Origin: Ilex aquifolium
Lineage: Eukaryota > Streptophyta > Magnoliopsida > Aquifoliales > Aquifoliaceae
Reading direction: 5' to 3'
Length of the DNA stretch: 64,000 nucleotides
Assembly (NCBI GenBank): GCA_951799425.1
Contig: OX637393.1
Location: 8,378,244 to 8,442,243, forward strand
This document shows, piece by piece, positions 32,159 through 45,604 of this stretch. Under the pieces are notes generated by a model. That model was not told where the DNA came from, did no database searches, and saw nothing but the letters and a program-made list of their open reading frames with translations. The position numbers were made by a program, and so were the translations under genes. Each line of letters begins with the position of its first letter. The first letter of the stretch is position 1.

Positions 32159-32797
32159 TGATGATGCTCGAAATCTTCTTACCCAACTACAAAACAATAT
32201 GGGATGAGACCCAGAAGGGCATCGTGTGTGCTTATGACTGAGGGTACATTAAGAGCTGAAATTGGAACAGAGACAGGAATATGAGTGGTTCACCTCAGCC
32301 GAAGGACTAAGGTTACATCCACTGTAAAGGAAACTATTGCTCCTTGAGAACTATATTACTTGGGGAAGAATGTTATGGTTATAGAAATATTGGTTGGGAG
32401 CCTTTTACAAAGTATTTCTTAGGTTGCTTCGGATATATTCTCTCTCTTTCCTATCCTTTTTTTCTTTATCTTACACAATGACGTCGTTTGCTATTTATAC
32501 ATATTATCATTAGGGTTTCGCACTGGTTCTTTTTCTGGCTGATTCTGTGGTCTCTTCCTCATTTGTCTTGTAGCTGAACCTAGCATCCTGACGTTTTTTG
32601 CGCCCACTATGCCTAGAACGGAATGCATGGGGTATCTCCATTATCGGTGAATATTCGTTTGTTAGAGTTGTCAAGTATTATCCCCTTGTCCCCTGTCCAC
32701 GTGGCGCAATTGGGGTTACCTTAGATCTGCTTGGTACCAAGCTCCAAACTCCCGAGCAGACACTTATTGTCGAGCTTGTTAATACCGAGTTAGCAAC
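32159..32797 (-). repeat. 5' LTR of the gypsy relic (outer end approximate)
   Basis: Begins TGATGATGCTCG next to the primer-binding site. A TATA-like TATAAATA on the minus strand lies near 32486-32493, and a CACGTGG near 32698. The outer end is set at ...GAGTTAGCA, a guess from the TG/CA rule. No second LTR is seen in the window. Confidence 0.5.
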
Positions 32798-32879
32798 TAT
32801 CCTAGGCTGAATGATTCTAGGCTTTCCATGGAGTCGGCCTGTGGCCCAGCCCAGGTGTTTGGGTCGTCTTTGATGAGCC

Positions 32880-35800
32880 CACATAAGGTTTTGGGCTTGG
32901 AAGGGGGCCCAAACTTAAATTCATCATCATCAAAAGTAAAGTTACTAACATTTATGAGGTTAAATATGAAACTATCCACTATTTCAAGAAGCTCCTTGGT
33001 ACCTCCCTACTTGAGCCCTTGGTCCAAATGCATTGGATTGAGCATTATATTGAAAACAAGCTCACTGAGGAGCAGACAAATCTTATTGGCCAAGAGGTTT
33101 TGAGAGAAGAGATGAAACGAAATATGTTATCCCTTAACAATGGTAAATCTCCTGAACCTGATGGCTACTCAGCTGGATTCTTCAAGAAAGCGCATTATTG
33201 GAGAGGAGGTAACTAATGTTATCCTTCTTTTTTTTTCACAAGTGGGCGGTTGCTAAGGGAACTCAATTCCACCATTATCTCCCTCATACCAAAGGTTCCC
33301 AATCCTACAAAACTTTCAGACTATAGGCCTATATCCTGTTGCAATACTATCTACAAATGTATTTCCAAGATAATTGAAAATAGAATTAAGGGTGTTTTGC
33401 CTTGCCTTATTGGCAAATCACAAATTGCATTTGTTAAAGGGAGGAGAATATCTGATAATATCCTACTTTCACAAGAGTTGCTCAGAAACTACCACCTCAA
33501 TAAGGGAAGTCCAAGATGTGTAATGAAGATTGATCTTATGAAGGCCTATGATAATGGGAGATGAGATCTTGTTGTTGCTATAATGACTCAGATGGGCTTT
33601 CCTCAAAAATGTTGTGCAATGGGTTAAAGAATATATTTTTATTCCCATGTATTCTCTCAGTATTAATGGGGAACTTAATGGATACTTTCCAAGGAGAAGG
33701 GCCTTAGATAAGGCGACCCTATTTCACCCTACCTTTTTATTATGGTAATGGAGGATTTTAATGGGATGATGAGTGCAGCTGTCTGTTTGGGGAAATTTCA
33801 ATTTCATTGGAAATGTAAGAAGGAGTGTATATCCCTTCTATGTTTTGTGGATGATGTCATGGTGTTTAGTAAAAAGACCAGCGAATCTATTAGGATTGTC
33901 AAGAAAGTTCTTCAGGAATTTGAAGAATTTTTTGGACTCAAGCCCAACCCAAATAAGAGCTAGATATTTGTCTCTGGGTGGAGGATAGAAACAAGGTGGA
34001 GATGCTTCATTGTATGGGTTATAGTGAAGAGTTTTTACCTATGGACTACCTAGGTGTTCCCCATATTACTACTAAACTCAAAGTTGTTGATTGTCTTCCT
34101 TTAATTGAGAAAATTATAACAAGATTTAGATCAGTTGATTAACACAGTCTTGTTCTCGATCTAAATATATTGGTCTGCAATTTTTTTGTTGTCAAAGAAA
34201 ATGATTGATTCAATTGAGCATATTATAAGGAGGTTCTTGTGGTCAGGCTCTGAGCTTAAATCTAGTGGTGCTAAAATGGCATGGGATATTGTTTGTCTTT
34301 ATATAGTTGAAAGGGGACTTAGTATTAAGGGAATGGATTCTTTGAATAAGGCTGCCATTGTCAAGCAGCTATGGACTGTCATTAATCCAAAAGAGGATGT
34401 TATTTGGGCTAAATGGGTGTCTATGTATCTTCTCAGAGGGATGAGTTTTTAGAATATTAAGATGCCACAAAATTCGTCTTGGGCTTGGAGGAAAATCCTG
34501 AGCATGAGGGATGAATGCTTACCACATGTTAGATACAAAATTGGTAGTGGTACATATATCTTTTTATGGTTGGATCCTTGACTTCCAGGTGAACCTATGT
34601 ATCATACTAAGGTGGAAGGAATTATAAGTGATTCAGGGCTTGGTAGAGAAGATAAAGTAGCTAGTGTGGTAGATAACACAAGGTGGGTTTGGCCTGTAGT
34701 GGACAGTGAGGAATTAAGGGAAGTCCAAATAAGCATCCCTTTAACTTAGAGACTTGAACCTGGATGTGGGGATATGATCCAGTGGTTAACGGCTTCTAGC
34801 TTGCTCTTCAGTACAAGCTCTGCGTGGGAGACTTTCAGAACTTAAGGACAATTACAAAATTGGCACAAATTTTTTTGGTTCCCTGGAGCTATTCTCAGAT
34901 ACAGTTTTATATTATAGTTGGATGTGAAAGAGAGTCTATCAATACAAGATAAGCTGATGAACTATGGTGTTATCCAAAAATCTCTTTGTGTTTTTTCAAG
35001 GAAGTTGTGGAGAGCCATGACCATATGTAACCGCTCAAAATCTCATCTTACCACCTTATGTCAAAATCGTTGATAATACACAACATATAGCTAGTTTGAT
35101 AGTCAGCTCAGGCCCTTTCCTATTCCGTTTTGCCGCCAATTAAGAGAATAGGTCCCGTTCAAGCGACCATATTTATTCATCTATACCAGCTGCCACGCAC
35201 AACCCAATAGAAAGGCTTTCAGCGCCCCTCTCTAGATAAGAAGTAGAACACACCATCACCTATAGCCTCCTTCACAAGCAGAGATCCACACTTAAAAGAA
35301 AATGCAGTGTGCAATGGCCTAATGGTAAGTGGCAGCTGATTATTTGTGAAAAGTATGAAAGGTAAGGGCTTGTTGAAACTTATAGCAAGACTGACATAAT
35401 CTACTGTTGTTTATAATTTGTAGATTGAAAGAAATAGAAGAACATTCAAGAACTCTTATAGGGATATGGCAACTATTTACAGAGAAAGTGTAGAATGCAT
35501 TAGACATAAACTTTTCTTCTGTAGGGGTTATGGGAAAACTCCTCTCAATTTATGAATCCAAAGACAATGGACTCTTCCTGAAACTATTTTTGATCCACCT
35601 TGAGGACCTTGCTAATCTTCAGGAGCTATTTGTTAACTATCCAAGAGCTATTTGTTGTCATCTTGATTGCATGTGTCTTCTTGCTAATGTTGTTTGGACT
35701 CTCATGTTGAGGGGATTTCTTCTTGATTTCTTCCCTTGTTGATGTTCCACGTTGTTGTTGCTAGAAGCATGTCTGGAGCCTTTTTTGTTTTGATAGTGGA

Positions 35801-35990
35801 TGGTGAATCTTCTGCCCATAATCAGAAGATCTACCATCCCCTGCTTTTGGTGAGGGACTTGTTTTGCTGCTTGGAGTTGGGATGGCCTTGTTGTGCTTGG
35901 CCTGTTGTAATTTTGATGCTGGTTGCTGCTGTATTGTTTTTCTCATCACCTTTGAGCTTGCTGGTTTGTACAAACAACAAATCACTCAAA
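32880..35990 (+). pseudogene. L1-type LINE relic: reverse transcriptase and C-terminal zinc region
   Basis: Fragments in several plus-strand frames follow L1 order. They are NNGKSPEPDGYSAGFFK (33150), YRPISCCNTIYKCISKIIENR (33320), AFVKGRRISDNILLSQEL (33430), the FVDD catalytic box (33840), the RRFLWSG block (34220) and a late ERNRRTFKN stretch (35435). The endonuclease end is missing, so it was 5'-truncated or cut by the gypsy LTR next to it. Frameshifts and stops are many. A piece of about 300 bases (35030-35300) does not fit LINE sequence and may be an insertion. Confidence 0.85.
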
Positions 35991-37960
35991 TAAACTCAAG
36001 AGAGAAAAATACAATTGGTCTTATAGCCCACATCACATAATTTTGATGTTTTCTCAATATGTATGTCACACTTTGAATACTCAAGAAGTCCCCTAGAACT
36101 CTCCAAAAAATCTTACTTCAGTAGTCCTCATAATCCATTTTTATAGAAGAAGCAATTGGACAAGCAAATGAGCCCAAAACTAACCGTTAGAACCTTCAAC
36201 GGATACATCTGGCATACCGATTAGTCCAACCGGCATACTAGTTCATTTCAAGCCTTTAAAAATGAGAGATACTAAGAAGAATTGGGGTATACGGATTTAT
36301 CAACCGGCAAACGTATTCATCCATTTGGCATGTTGTATCCTTTATCCGGCATACCATCCGGTATACTACTTTATGCACTGTCGCCTTCTTCCAATACGAT
36401 TTTTTCTCTCAAAACATTAGAATTTGAAGAAGGTTATTTCTGCTAAAATTGTAAACATAGATGTCTTTTTTCCAACCTCGTTGGAATCAAGTCATTTGGA
36501 CATTTGAGTAGAACTTTATGTCTTAAATACTGAGACATTTCTGAAACTCCTGATTAGTTAGTCTGCATGCATAACCTTCAACTTTCAAGCTATTTTTTAC
36601 CTTCAAGACATTCAAATCTCAAAATTTCTATTTTAAACAAAGTTGTAGATCTTCACGTCTTCTTGCCAACCCCACTTGAATCACATTAATTTGACATCTC
36701 TATTAAAAGTTATCTAATATTATCGAGACTATGTTAAATTGACAATTTCAATATTTTTCCTTATTGGCTCGTTTCTTTCACTTCTTTGCCTTGATCTTTC
36801 AACTCTTCTTCTTCAACCAACATAATCAAATTATTAACTTGAATAATGAACATATAATAATGATCCTTAACCTCTTCAAGTTGTCCTCATATGCACATCA
36901 AACTGACAAAATTGTTGAAGAAGCTTCTCATGTCATGCTCTTCTAATTCAATCAACTATTTTAACCCATCTATATCCATGATTCTCATTCTCTTCATGTA
37001 GTTGCATCTTCTCATATTTACTCAACCAAATAATCATTTTAGGTCTCAAGTTCACAACTCATTAAATATGTAAGTGACATGTATAAAGAGAGCCTAATTA
37101 TCATAGATGAGACTAAATCACAAAAAAAAAAAAAAAAATTAATATCGAATATCAAGGTACTTGATATCCTACCAAAAATGATAGTCCAAGTGTCTTCCTT
37201 AAGTTTCAAATACACCTATGTGGTGGTTTGATACAAAAGGGTATCCATGATGTGCTTAAACTATCTATCATTATAAATAGCATCATGGGGGTATGTGTTC
37301 TATGTGTGCCCATCAACATACTATCCTCACAAAATATTGATCCTTATGATTAAGGATGCCATCTGATTTTGTGCATAAATCTTTTGAATTCACAAATGAT
37401 AATCTTTTTTGACTTTCAAAATGGTTTTAGTTCGAATGATTTGGAGGAAGAAATCAAGGCCTATGAGTTGTCATGTATTCAATATACCATTAACTTATTT
37501 TCTTCTTCAATATGCACTTTTATTCTAGGTGATCATGTATTGTCATTTATAAGTATCATCTTTAAGCTTAGAAGTATATTTTCTATATAGTGTATTTTTT
37601 AGGATTATTCTTCCAACTTCATTTCTAGCACACGTTAAATTTTTGAGAGAATGTATCATAGAAGACAAAGTATTCACCTAAGTTCATGATCTCAATCTCA
37701 AAATTTTGTCATTCTAATCTTTTAAGTTCATATTTTCTCTCTTATTCATCTCTCAACAAATATATTCACTTTAAGCTCAAGAGATGTGACTATTAACCTT
37801 CTCATAATGAAAACATCCTACCATGAATATAGGTTATATAGTATTTTCCATTTTTCCTAGGAAAATGTATTAAAACCTATCAAATCATCCCTAATAGCCG
37901 CGAAGGATTCCAAGTATTCTTCCTTGAAGAAATCAAATTTCAAATTATTGGAAGTGTATA
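35991..37960. other. AT-rich intergenic DNA with CCGGCATAC motifs
   Basis: Between 36200 and 36385 the motifs CCGGCATAC, GGCATACC and CCGGTATAC recur several times, like U3 repeats of an LTR, but I cannot find LTR borders. No coding frame is supported. Confidence 0.4.
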
Positions 37961-37965
37961 GATTG

Positions 37966-38375
37966 TTTTTTTTTTTTTTGGTGGAACCTCGACGGTGCGA
38001 GGGAGATTTATTAATTAAAGATTAAATTACACCTAGCGAGGGGGGGACGTGTGTACCTTACCCCTCGATGCAATCTAATTACATGATTCATAAAATTAAA
38101 ATGAAAATCAAAGAAGCTAAATGCATGTTTATTACAAAAGATAATGAGATGAAATAACCTATGCATGTTGCTTCTAAAAATAGAATTGGCAAGAGCTATG
38201 GAAGAGCAAGCTGAAAGAACAGCTGTACCGAAGAATACAGGCCTGGACAGCAGCTGTCTTGAGTCAAATAGCGGCTGGAGGGGTCCTTGATGAGCTAGGA
38301 GCAGCACCTTTAATAAGCTATCATAGGTGATAATGAGCCGCCTAGGAACTACTGCACTTATTGAGAAGACCATTA
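37966..38375 (-). mobile_element. 5'-truncated poly(A) retroposon, probably a LINE 3' end
   Basis: A 14-base T run at 37966-37979 precedes CCACC-type sequence; on the minus strand the order is sequence, AATTAATAAATCTCCC..., then poly(A). GC is higher than in the flanks. The 120-codon frame has no domain I know. The outer end is uncertain. Confidence 0.4.
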
Positions 38376-39089
38376 GCCTATTTGAGGAATTTTGATCTTA
38401 TAACTTCTTCCTTCAATCACGTTTTCATTATTCTTCTTGAAGTCTTGAAGTATTATCACTTGAGTTTTCAAAATTTAATTTGTAGGATTTTCTTATCTGA
38501 AATTTCCTAAGGATGCTTGGATTATCACATTGATCAAGTATTCTTCCTTAGAAAAGACCAAGACCACTTAGAGCACAAAACATATTTACACCATTCATAG
38601 TGTGCCTAAATCTTCCAAGATGCTTTAGTTGTATCAAATTTTTAAATATTTCCTAAAGCAATGTAGGCAAAAATGGTTCCTATACTTAGTTTCAAGATTT
38701 AAAAACTAAGATGTCTCAAATGTAGTGATGTGTTTTCATAATTATGTCCAATAGAATACAAATGCTCATCTACCATACATTTCATGTACTAGGATAGAAA
38801 TAAATATAGCCGATGTCTACATATATGATATAATCAAGTAGATATGTGTCACAATGCATATTCTTTCTCCTTTCCAAGTTTCAATCATACAAGTCAATAA
38901 TAAACCAAATATTATCATGCTTGCAAGATTTATTAACTATGAATAAGCATTTTGATAAACCAAATCATCCAACTTAAATAGCATTTACAATTTTAATTCA
39001 AGTAACATATGCATTTTAAGTTTTCTTAACCATAAATGTTATGCAATCATCAAATACATTTTCATATATTAGTCTCAATTATTGATATA

Positions 39090-39093
<4 letters not shown>

Positions 39094-39152
<59 letters not shown>
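39094..39152. repeat. long TA microsatellite
   Basis: About 29 uninterrupted TA units. Confidence 0.98.
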
Positions 39153-39156
<4 letters not shown>

Positions 39157-39289
39157 AGTCAAGCTAAATATAAAGTAATTAAACAAACACATATTTTCAT
39201 TAAAAGATAAATTATATGTCATGTTATCAATACTAATTTTTTATCTTCGAACCCAAATCATTTTACATCCTTTGAAATCCCTATTGCTC

Positions 39290-40490
39290 AACTCTCATGT
39301 TATCTTCTAATATGGCAATTATATGAATAATGTCTAACCTTATGACAATAATAGCAAGAATTTGAAGTATCGGATTTGGACTCTGTCACAAAAAAGTTTC
39401 TATATACTTCATGTTTTTTATCATGGTTATGTTCATGTCCCAAATTGGTTTTATCAAAAACACACTTTTTACTATAAATTGGTTTTTCTAGTTTTTCACT
39501 ACCTTGAATAAATTTTGAGACAATTAGATTCATATCACAATTTTTCTTTCTCAAATCATCATTCTCATTGGTCAATTTTTCAGTAAGTGATGTGTCATAA
39601 GATTTGTTCTTCAAAAAATCATTTTCCATTCTTAACTTTTCATTTCCCATTTTCAAGATATCATTTGCAAGCAAGTCAACTTCTTTTTTTCTTAGTGAGA
39701 ACAAGCATATCATCATATAGTTCACTCATGGCATCACACATTTCATCATATGATAAATTTTTATTTTCATTGGATGAAAGGTGTACCTCACTTTTGTCAT
39801 TCAAGGCCATGAAGTATATGTTGGAAGTATCATTCTTATCCTCTTTTGCTTCATGTCTTTGCAAATTCGTCAAAATTGTCTTGAAAGACCCAAAAAGTTC
39901 CTCCAATGGCATAATTTTCATGAAATCTTTTATCATTTGAATAGTCGCCACTTTAGTCTCCCAAGTCTTTGGTAAGAATCTAAGTACTTTTCTCACAAGA
40001 TAATTCATTAGAAAATGACTTATAAAGAGATTTCAATCCATTTATAATATTAGTAAATCTAGTAAACATCTCAATAATAGATTCTTATTGATTTATGTCA
40101 TGTAATGTATGACCATGTATACATATATCATCTTTTAATTCTTTAATTTGATTTATATCTTAATGAGTGACTTCAAGTGTGTGCCAAATATATTGTGCCG
40201 TCTCACAAGTAGAAATAATGTCAAATGCATTTTTATTTAACGCACAATATAAAATATGCATGGCTTTAGCATTCAAAGAAGAGAGTTTTTTGTCTTCTTC
40301 ATCCTATTCTTTCTTTGGTTTTGTTGGTGCTATATAGTTATCTTCAACAATATCACACGCGTCATCATCTAATGATATCATATAAATTTTCATTCTAACC
40401 TTCCAATAAATATAATCATTCTCATAAAACAATGGAGGTCTAGAAATATATTTCTCTTCAACTATGTTGTTTTCTAATGTTGTCATATTT
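39290..40490 (-). pseudogene. copia-type gag relic
   Basis: Three minus-strand pieces follow gag order. First is an N-terminal part with PPLFYENDYIYWKVRMKIY at 40486-40304, then a UBN2-like middle (KVLRFLPKTWETKVATIQ, about 40000-39676). Last is a coiled segment ending in a knuckle CYYCHKVRHYSYNC near 39340, where the usual glycine is replaced. Frameshifts split the pieces. It resembles gag of copia elements of the Sirevirus kind. No protease or pol follows. Confidence 0.75.
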
Positions 40491-40537
40491 TTTAACTCTA
40501 ATGGTGTTACCCACTATAGCTAGAGCCCTAGCTCTAG

Positions 40538-40774
40538 TTTTGGCGTAATGGTCAGCGCATCGATCCAACAATTGGTATCAGAGCGAGGTCACAAGTTCGA
40601 GTCCAAGGGTAGTTGTTGGGGGGGAGATTGTTGGCCTGGGTAGAGGTGCAGCAAGTCTCCCTAAGACTCGAGGGGAGGGCTTATGTGCGCTACTGTATAT
40701 AGTTGAAAAGATAGATGTTATGCCTTACTCACAACCCGTTGGTTTGGCATAGTGGTCAGCGCATCGATCCAACA
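40538..40774 (+). mobile_element. TRIM remnant
   Basis: The 3' LTR is 40629-40774 (146 bp, TGTTGG...CCAACA, with inverted ends). Before it lie a PBS TTGGTATCAGAGC (40572-40584) and a polypurine run GGGGGGGAGA (about 40618-40627), with only 58 bases between LTRs. The 5' LTR survives only as its last ~33 bases (TTGGCGTAATGGTCAGCGCATCGATCCAACA) ending at 40570. The GTTCGAGTCC after the PBS resembles a tRNA B-box but fits this reading better. Confidence 0.72.
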
Positions 40775-43580
40775 AGTGCTCATGTTTCTATTCAAATTTT
40801 GAAGTCCATATATGCTTGATCTTGACACTTGTTCTTTTTTATCCTTTTGGAATGTGAAATTACAATATATCATTTTGTTGTGGGGATGGAAGATCTTTTA
40901 TTCTCTTGTTTCAGAAGATCAACCATCCCTTTGGAATCACCGATGTACATGACCCCCCCTTTCTAGTTTTTATGGAATTTATCTTACTTACCGAAAAAAA
41001 GATGGAAAGTGAAAAAGATGAAAAAAATATAAATACATATTTTATCATTGTATTTGTATGTGAAATTAATATATATATATATATATATTATGTAATAGAT
41101 AAATAGGATATATGCTTATATTAAAAGATATAAAGGTAAATCACATACATTTAAGCACATATATAATTAACTTTTTCATTCACTTACCAAACATAATGTT
41201 TCCTTAATTCACAAGAACAATAAGAGAAAGACTCTGAAAATTTATATATGTTGAATTGATTGAATGAAACTGATAGTAATAGGAATAATTTATATAAGAA
41301 TGACAAAAATCCTATAAGTTTTCAAAATGGACCTAAATCTCTAATGTACAAAAGTAATTAAAAAATTAAAAGCATGTGCACTTTGTAGTTTAAGAAAAAA
41401 ATTAACATGATTTAGGCAGGTAATCATGCTAGAACATTATTAATTATATTCCAACTATAATAACATAACAAAATATAAAATAAGATACAAAAATTATTGA
41501 TTCTTTCCCTACATCACATCCTTATCGATGTTAGTGGATTCTTTTCAGGTGATACGATTATAGAATTTTTCAGTTTTTCAGGAAATTCAGAAACATATAG
41601 GTCTATATTTATTAAGTAATATGTCTTCCTTTGTTATGTCTCATGGAAAGTCTGTGTAGAAAATATTAAAATGTTTAACCCTCTTGTGATGTAACCTCAC
41701 CATTAAAAGTTGTAATAACTTTTTTTAAACCCCTTGTGATGTAACTTCACCCTTAAAGTTTAGTAACTTTGATATGTTAATGAACTTTTTTCGTTACCAT
41801 AATTTTACTCTCTAATCATATGGTCCAAGTAAAGTCTACAAAAATATCGAAAAAAAATATTTATTTGTGGAGAAGTGAAGATATGTTAGTACTTGTTTAC
41901 ATTCGTGTGGTATTTATTTCTAGTCGTGAGTTGATTATTGAACCCACATTTTTTGTTTAGATTGCACAATTAAAAACACTTTATTCTCATAATAATAGCT
42001 TCTATCTTCATTAAGGCATAATAAATTGAACATCATCTAGATCTCTTATCCCGTAAATTGTTACCCTAACAATCGAAGCACGTAAATCATTAATATTTTG
42101 TTTATTTGTTCAATATGAATGTATCTCAACTAATTTCCCAAGCAGATTATATTGCAATTTAACTTACCAAAAATTTTGAAAATTTCTAAATTTTAATTAG
42201 AAATTAGAAATCCATAAAGGAATCCCAAAGAATACAGAAGTGTACCAGTTCACATAGACTGATCTTAAAGGCCTTGATTGCATAAAAGATACTTTAATGT
42301 AGATTATTTGAAAACATTACAGCAGAAACATTTATATATGGGAAAATCATAATGGTCCCTAATGTATGGGTTCCATGTCCCTTTGATTCTTTTTTTTTTT
42401 TTAGTTGTGTTGTTATAGCTCCGAATCTTTTCTAGTTGCGCATCTAAACGATCTAATCAATGGCCGTCGTTTCATCTAGTAATGGAAATTGTCACGTGCA
42501 TACTTTTGATCCTTAAAGTATGGGTAAAATATCGCTTTGGTTTATCAATTTCCAATTTTATTAATAATATCCCTTAAGTTTTCAATTCGGGTTTAGTAGT
42601 CCTTCAAATTGCAAAGAGAAAAAAATCATGTACACCTCAAAGAAAATGTCGCGCGCATTGTGGATGCAATAATGATATGAACACCACCTAACTTGCACCG
42701 GCTACTTGATATGGCATGATCCTAGCTTTTAAAATTTTAATAAAGTTAATGGGACTCAATAATATAATGGTCCATATGAGGGTATTGCAGAAAGGTGGTG
42801 TAAAAAGATGGTAAGTGTTATATTGTTGTTGGGATGTAATTGAAAAGATCGGTGGGTAAAAGAGCAAAAGTGACATTTCTTGAACTTTTTTAGGACCAAA
42901 AGTATGTTTAGTCAAATTCCACATGACATTTTTCATTATCAAATAAAGGGTCATCGATTGGACCATTCAAATACGAATTAGAAACTTCATAGACTAAAGT
43001 AACACATTTAGAAGAAAGAAAATCAAAGTGAGAGAGGAAACAAGAATTGTAAATAGATAATCAATAAGAACAAAGAGACACATTTTCTCTAAGATTTGCA
43101 TTCAATACTCAAAAAGTTAGGACAAAGAAACATGACTACTTAATCACATGTAAAATCCACCACCATCAACCATTCTTCCCCAATCTGACTAGATTCCACA
43201 TCTCTCCTGCACATGGGTTGGTTTGAATACAACACTTAGACAGCAACTGAAAGGCCAATCTTGTCTGTAAGGCTTGCAGTGCTGGACTAAGGGACAGTAA
43301 CATTTCTGGAAATATTGCCTGCTATCCAGCAAGCAAAGGTTACACTAATGTCTGACCACTTGGTTTTAGTTTAAATCCAACTTTGATTTCCTGCTCCATT
43401 CAAAGACTATCAATAAGCTTACTGCTTGGATTGTGTGCCTTGAAAAATGTCTGCATGGCCATGTTCATGTGCTATATCATGCACAGAGACAGCAACAAAC
43501 GCCAAATGACTTGTTTAAACATGTTTCTGACACATATGTGGAAATTGAATTGAAGGTAGCAAAAAACCCCTGGACCCTCC
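40775..43580. other. AT-rich intergenic DNA with one short tandem duplication
   Basis: Around 41683-41772 the unit CTTGTGATGTAACCTCAC...GTAATAACTT is repeated twice, diverged. TA runs at about 41069-41088. No gene seen. Confidence 0.55.
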
Positions 43581-43581
43581 T

Positions 43582-43592
43582 ACACACACACA

Positions 43593-43627
<35 letters not shown>
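43582..43627. repeat. CA/GA compound microsatellite
   Basis: Six CA units, then about 15 GA units. A second compound repeat of GT (43944-43993) and GA (43997-44013) follows 320 bases later. Confidence 0.95.
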
Positions 43628-43630
<3 letters not shown>

Positions 43631-43952
43631 CCTTGGTTTAGAAACCTACCCGAAGTACACGAGGTTTGAACTTCAGTCCTAATTGACAGCAGGAACGACT
43701 TACTTCTAACCCTAAAAGGTTAACTTACTATTTAAATGTTTGGATTGATAAATCCAAGTCCTACCAATGGACCATAAGAAAAACCAAGCTAACCCAAATC
43801 CAGATGAGTTTACAAGGCCAAGCTTGACTTGATCTTCAAGTTGGCCCCTTCAGACAAGTTGTGGGCCCAGCTTTTAATTCATAATAAATTTAGCCACAAC
43901 ATAACAAGACTATTTCCTTTCAGGTTGATAGACATTTTTTATCCGTGTGTGT

Positions 43953-43997
<45 letters not shown>

Positions 43998-44019
43998 AGA
44001 GAGAGAGAGAGAGGTGAGA

Positions 44020-45330
44020 TGAGAAAACAAAATATAGGAATTTTTTTTTGGCCAAAATATATAGGTCTGTCAATCGTGTCGGGTAAAGTAGATTCGCATC
44101 AAAAAATACTTCACACATATTCAATTCGTTTATTAATTTGTGTCTAACGATACGTATCATACAGGTTCATATCGTGTATTAATCATGTACAATCGATATA
44201 TAAACGAGTCATATAGTGTATTTATTTTTGTTGTTTTGACTCATATCCGATTCGTTTATTAATCAAGTCATGCAAAAGAAACATTACTTTAAACAATACA
44301 AAAAAAGGGGACAAGAATTCTATCATTAGGTCTCCCAAATTAATGCCAAGAAGTTTGGACATAGATTTTTGAATGTAAAATATGAGATATCATTGTTGTA
44401 GCATAGCATGAGCATCCACTGCCAACCATCCATTATTCAATTTGATACCATTGTCTAGTGTCCTCCACATGGGTCAATTTGTTGCACATGTAGACAACCA
44501 ACAGAAACTAATAATATCAGAAGGATCACATTTTTTATTTGAGCACAGTTTAAATTCTAGTTTGATTAGTCGGATATGGATTAGTATGTGAGACTAATTA
44601 TTTAAAACTAAATTTGAATCGTCGGTTCATTTAATTCTATTTGTGTTATTCGGGTTGGATCGAATATTCATAGCAGATTTTTATGTTTAACGAATTTAGA
44701 TATAGAGTTAAAAAAAAAAAATCATTAGATGATCAAATTTGAGCTTTCAAATTTTATTGGGATTGGTTGAAATGTGATCCAAATCTGATTCATCGACGAG
44801 CCCACTCACTATGGCACAAGCATCTTTCATGCACTTGCTCGATTTAGACCACAGCACAGATCTCCTCCTGATCTGCTCATTGTGGAAGATAAGTACATAC
44901 CAACTTTAAGAATAGCTCAAATAGTAACAGGGACGATAAGTTCGAATCTTGACAACTCCACGGAATCAGACCATAAGGATTTATCTCTCATGAATATCCT
45001 AATCCGTCGTGGATGGTCTGTCTTTGACCAAATTAAAAAAAAAAAAAAAAATTAGTCGAGATGCGCGTAAGTTGACCTAAATACCGTTACCGTTAAATTA
45101 AAAAAAAAAAAAGAAGAAGAAGATAAGTACATACCAAGCCTATAATTGCCAGTATGCTTGCAAGAAAGATGGCATGCCCATGCCCAATTGTGAATCACTC
45201 ACATGCAGAGCAAGTGATAATACTAAACATGTTTTACTCAACAGACAAGAAGTAGGCACTTGAAAATAGGGTTTGCTACACTGTACACCATGTACCTCTT
45301 AGTAGGGTTGGAACATGAATACCAGTTATT
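44020..45330. other. AT-rich intergenic DNA
   Basis: Around 44065-44290, GTCTGTCAATCGTGTCGGGTA and repeated TTCGTTTATTAAT motifs resemble the hAT-like element at 46387-46868 but borders are lost. A CCA trinucleotide run lies at 45346-45374. Confidence 0.5.
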
Positions 45331-45604
45331 AACCGCCACCTCCAACACCACCACCACCACCACCACCACCACCATGCATATACAACTAGTGACGTAGGGA
45401 GCGTGATGGAATGAAATCGAAATAATAAAGTAACATTAAACTTGTTGATTCTAATCGATAGCATAGAAATAAAGTTATGCAATAGGATTTGTTGATTCGG
45501 ACTAGATAGATTAAACCATACGAGGGACATCTCATTTGTGAATTTTCATGTGATCTACTTTGAAATTTTAAGAGAAATAAGTGTGTTTACATAAATAAAT
45601 CAAT

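Noticed and set aside
40550-40610. A- and B-box-like sequences suggesting a tRNA-derived SINE
   Set aside because: PBS, polypurine tract and an LTR with TGTTGG/CCAACA ends explain them better; no cloverleaf forms.
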